Source of the DNA: Xylocopa sonorina
Taxonomy: Eukaryota; Arthropoda; Insecta; Hymenoptera; Apidae
Length of the DNA: 64,000 nt
Direction: 5' to 3'
NCBI RefSeq assembly: GCF_050948175.1
Contig: NW_027490252.1
Span: forward strand, 558,001-622,000
Shown: positions 63,307 through 64,000 of the stretch, piece by piece
Position numbering within the stretch: the stretch's first letter is position 1
Layout: each line of letters opens with the position of its first letter
Notes under the pieces: generated by a model
The model's database searches: none
What the model saw: the letters and a program-made list of their open reading frames with translations, nothing else
What the model was told of the DNA's origin: nothing
Made by a program: the position numbers and the translations under genes

Positions 63307-64000
63307 GGAATGAGGTGCTATATCGCGTTTTGAGAAGCATTAGAGCTCTATTGCTACGATACGTAGACATCTGCAAACGCTATTTCCTAGCATGGAAGTG
63401 TCGCATTTACATTCATTTGAAGTGAATACGAGGTATACATGACGCTTCGCAATGAATATTATACCTTATCATGAAACATAGAAGAGAGATGCGATATCGC
63501 GTTTTAGGAAGCATTGGAACTCTATTGCTGCGATACGTAGACATCTGCAAACGCTATTTCCTAGCATGGAAGTGTCGCATTTACATTCTTTTGATGTGAA
63601 TACAAGATATACATGACACTTTGCAATGAATATTATATCTTATCATGAAACATAGGAATGAAGTGCTATATCGCGTTTTGAGAAGCATTAGAACTCTATT
63701 GCTACGATACGTAGACATCTGCAAACGCTATTTCCTAGCATGGAAGTGTCGCATTTACATTCATTTGAAGTGAATACGAGGTATACATGACACTTCGAAA
63801 TGAATATTATACCTTATCATGAAACATAGAAGAGTGATGCGATATCGCGTTTTAGGAAGCATTGGATCTCTATTGCTGCGATACGTAGACATCTGCAAAC
63901 GCTATTTCCTAGCAAGGAAGTGTCGCATTTACATTCTTTTGAAGTGAATACGAGGTATACATGGCACTTCGCAATGGATATTATATCTTATCATGAATCA
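63307..64000 (+). repeat. Eleven-monomer higher-order repeat, unit 3, cut by the window end
   Basis: GACGCTTCGC near 63441, GAAGAGAGATGCG, TTTTGATGTGAATACAAG, GAAGAGTGATGCG with CATTGGATCTC, and CATGGCACTTCGCAATGG follow the unit 1 and unit 2 order closely until the window stops inside a monomer. Confidence 0.87.

Larger units (their letters stand above)
1..64000 (+). repeat. 174-bp satellite DNA array filling the window (about 368 monomers)
   Basis: The anchor GTAGACATCTGC and its point variants recur every 174 bp, for example at 36, 210, 384, 558, 732 and 906, up to 63885. The distance 36-63885 is 367 x 174 minus 9, and 20 odd-length intervals explain the difference. All monomers share one orientation and neither array edge is visible. 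The consensus is about 36% G+C and contains a 10-bp palindrome, GCGATATCGC, in most monomers. Satellites of 150-180 bp are typical of centromeres and pericentromeric heterochromatin, so that role is inferred. I do not recognise the family. No gene, tRNA, rRNA or mobile element interrupts the array. Confidence 0.98.

Noticed and set aside
1..64000. CRISPR array
   Set aside because: The repeats are contiguous 174-bp units without unique spacers, and variation is spread along the whole unit. There are no cas genes.
1..64000. Inserted transposable element, tRNA or rDNA fragment
   Set aside because: The anchor phase is continuous across the window and every departure is 14 bp or less, leaving no room for an insertion.
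1..64000. Inverted monomers or an orientation switch, as at some centromere cores
   Set aside because: All 368 anchors read in the same direction with no spacing break.
1..64000. Bacterial or phage origin of the window
   Set aside because: A 64-kb gene-free tandem array of one 174-bp unit is not a feature of bacterial or phage genomes. It is typical of eukaryotic heterochromatin.

Overview
The whole window is one uninterrupted head-to-tail satellite DNA array. I find no protein-coding gene, RNA gene, transposon, CRISPR array or unique sequence in it. The unit is 174 bp (about 36% G+C in the consensus I built by eye). I tracked one anchor, the GTAGACATCTGC-type site and its variants, from position 36 to 63885. 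The distance, 63,849 bp, equals 367 x 174 minus 9. Twenty intervals of unusual length account exactly for the -9. The window therefore holds about 368 monomers, all in one orientation, and starts and ends inside the array.

An array of this size and regularity, with a near-nucleosomal unit, points to a eukaryote and to centromeric or pericentromeric (or other heterochromatic) DNA. I do not recognise the family and cannot name the species. The consensus has 9 CpG where about 5.7 are expected from its composition, so CpG has not been eroded by methylation. This fits an invertebrate such as an insect better than a vertebrate or plant, but it is inference.

The array is a mosaic of monomer subfamilies arranged in higher-order repeats (HORs) whose periods are whole multiples of 174 bp. 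From 1 to 13.4 kb there are fresh 2-, 3-, 4-, 8- and 9-mer duplications. From 13.4 to 19.3 kb the array is older, with the most diverged monomers at about 15.4-17.0 kb and a dimeric sub-array that recurs 20 monomers away. From 19.3 to 24.9 kb it is young again, with 3-, 7- and 22-mer periods. From 24.9 to 33.2 kb it is mixed and older. From 33.2 to 43.2 kb it holds duplications at 6, 9, 11 and 22 monomers. From 45.4 to 48.7 kb is the clearest HOR, of 9 then 8 monomers. From 49.3 to 54.1 kb blocks recur at 14-17 monomers. From 54.1 to 59.3 kb the older subfamily of 14-19 kb returns. From 59.3 kb to the end there is an 11-mer HOR.

Consensus landmarks, numbering the monomer from the G of GTAGAC: GTAGACATCTGC (1-12), CGCTATTTCCTAGC (16-29), GCATTTACATTC (41-52), TGAATACGAGGTATACATGA (61-80), ATGAATATTATATC (90-103), the palindrome GCGATATCGC (129-138) and AAGAAGCATTAGAACTCTAT (144-163). 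Short open frames of 60-89 codons on both strands are translations of the satellite itself and are not genes.
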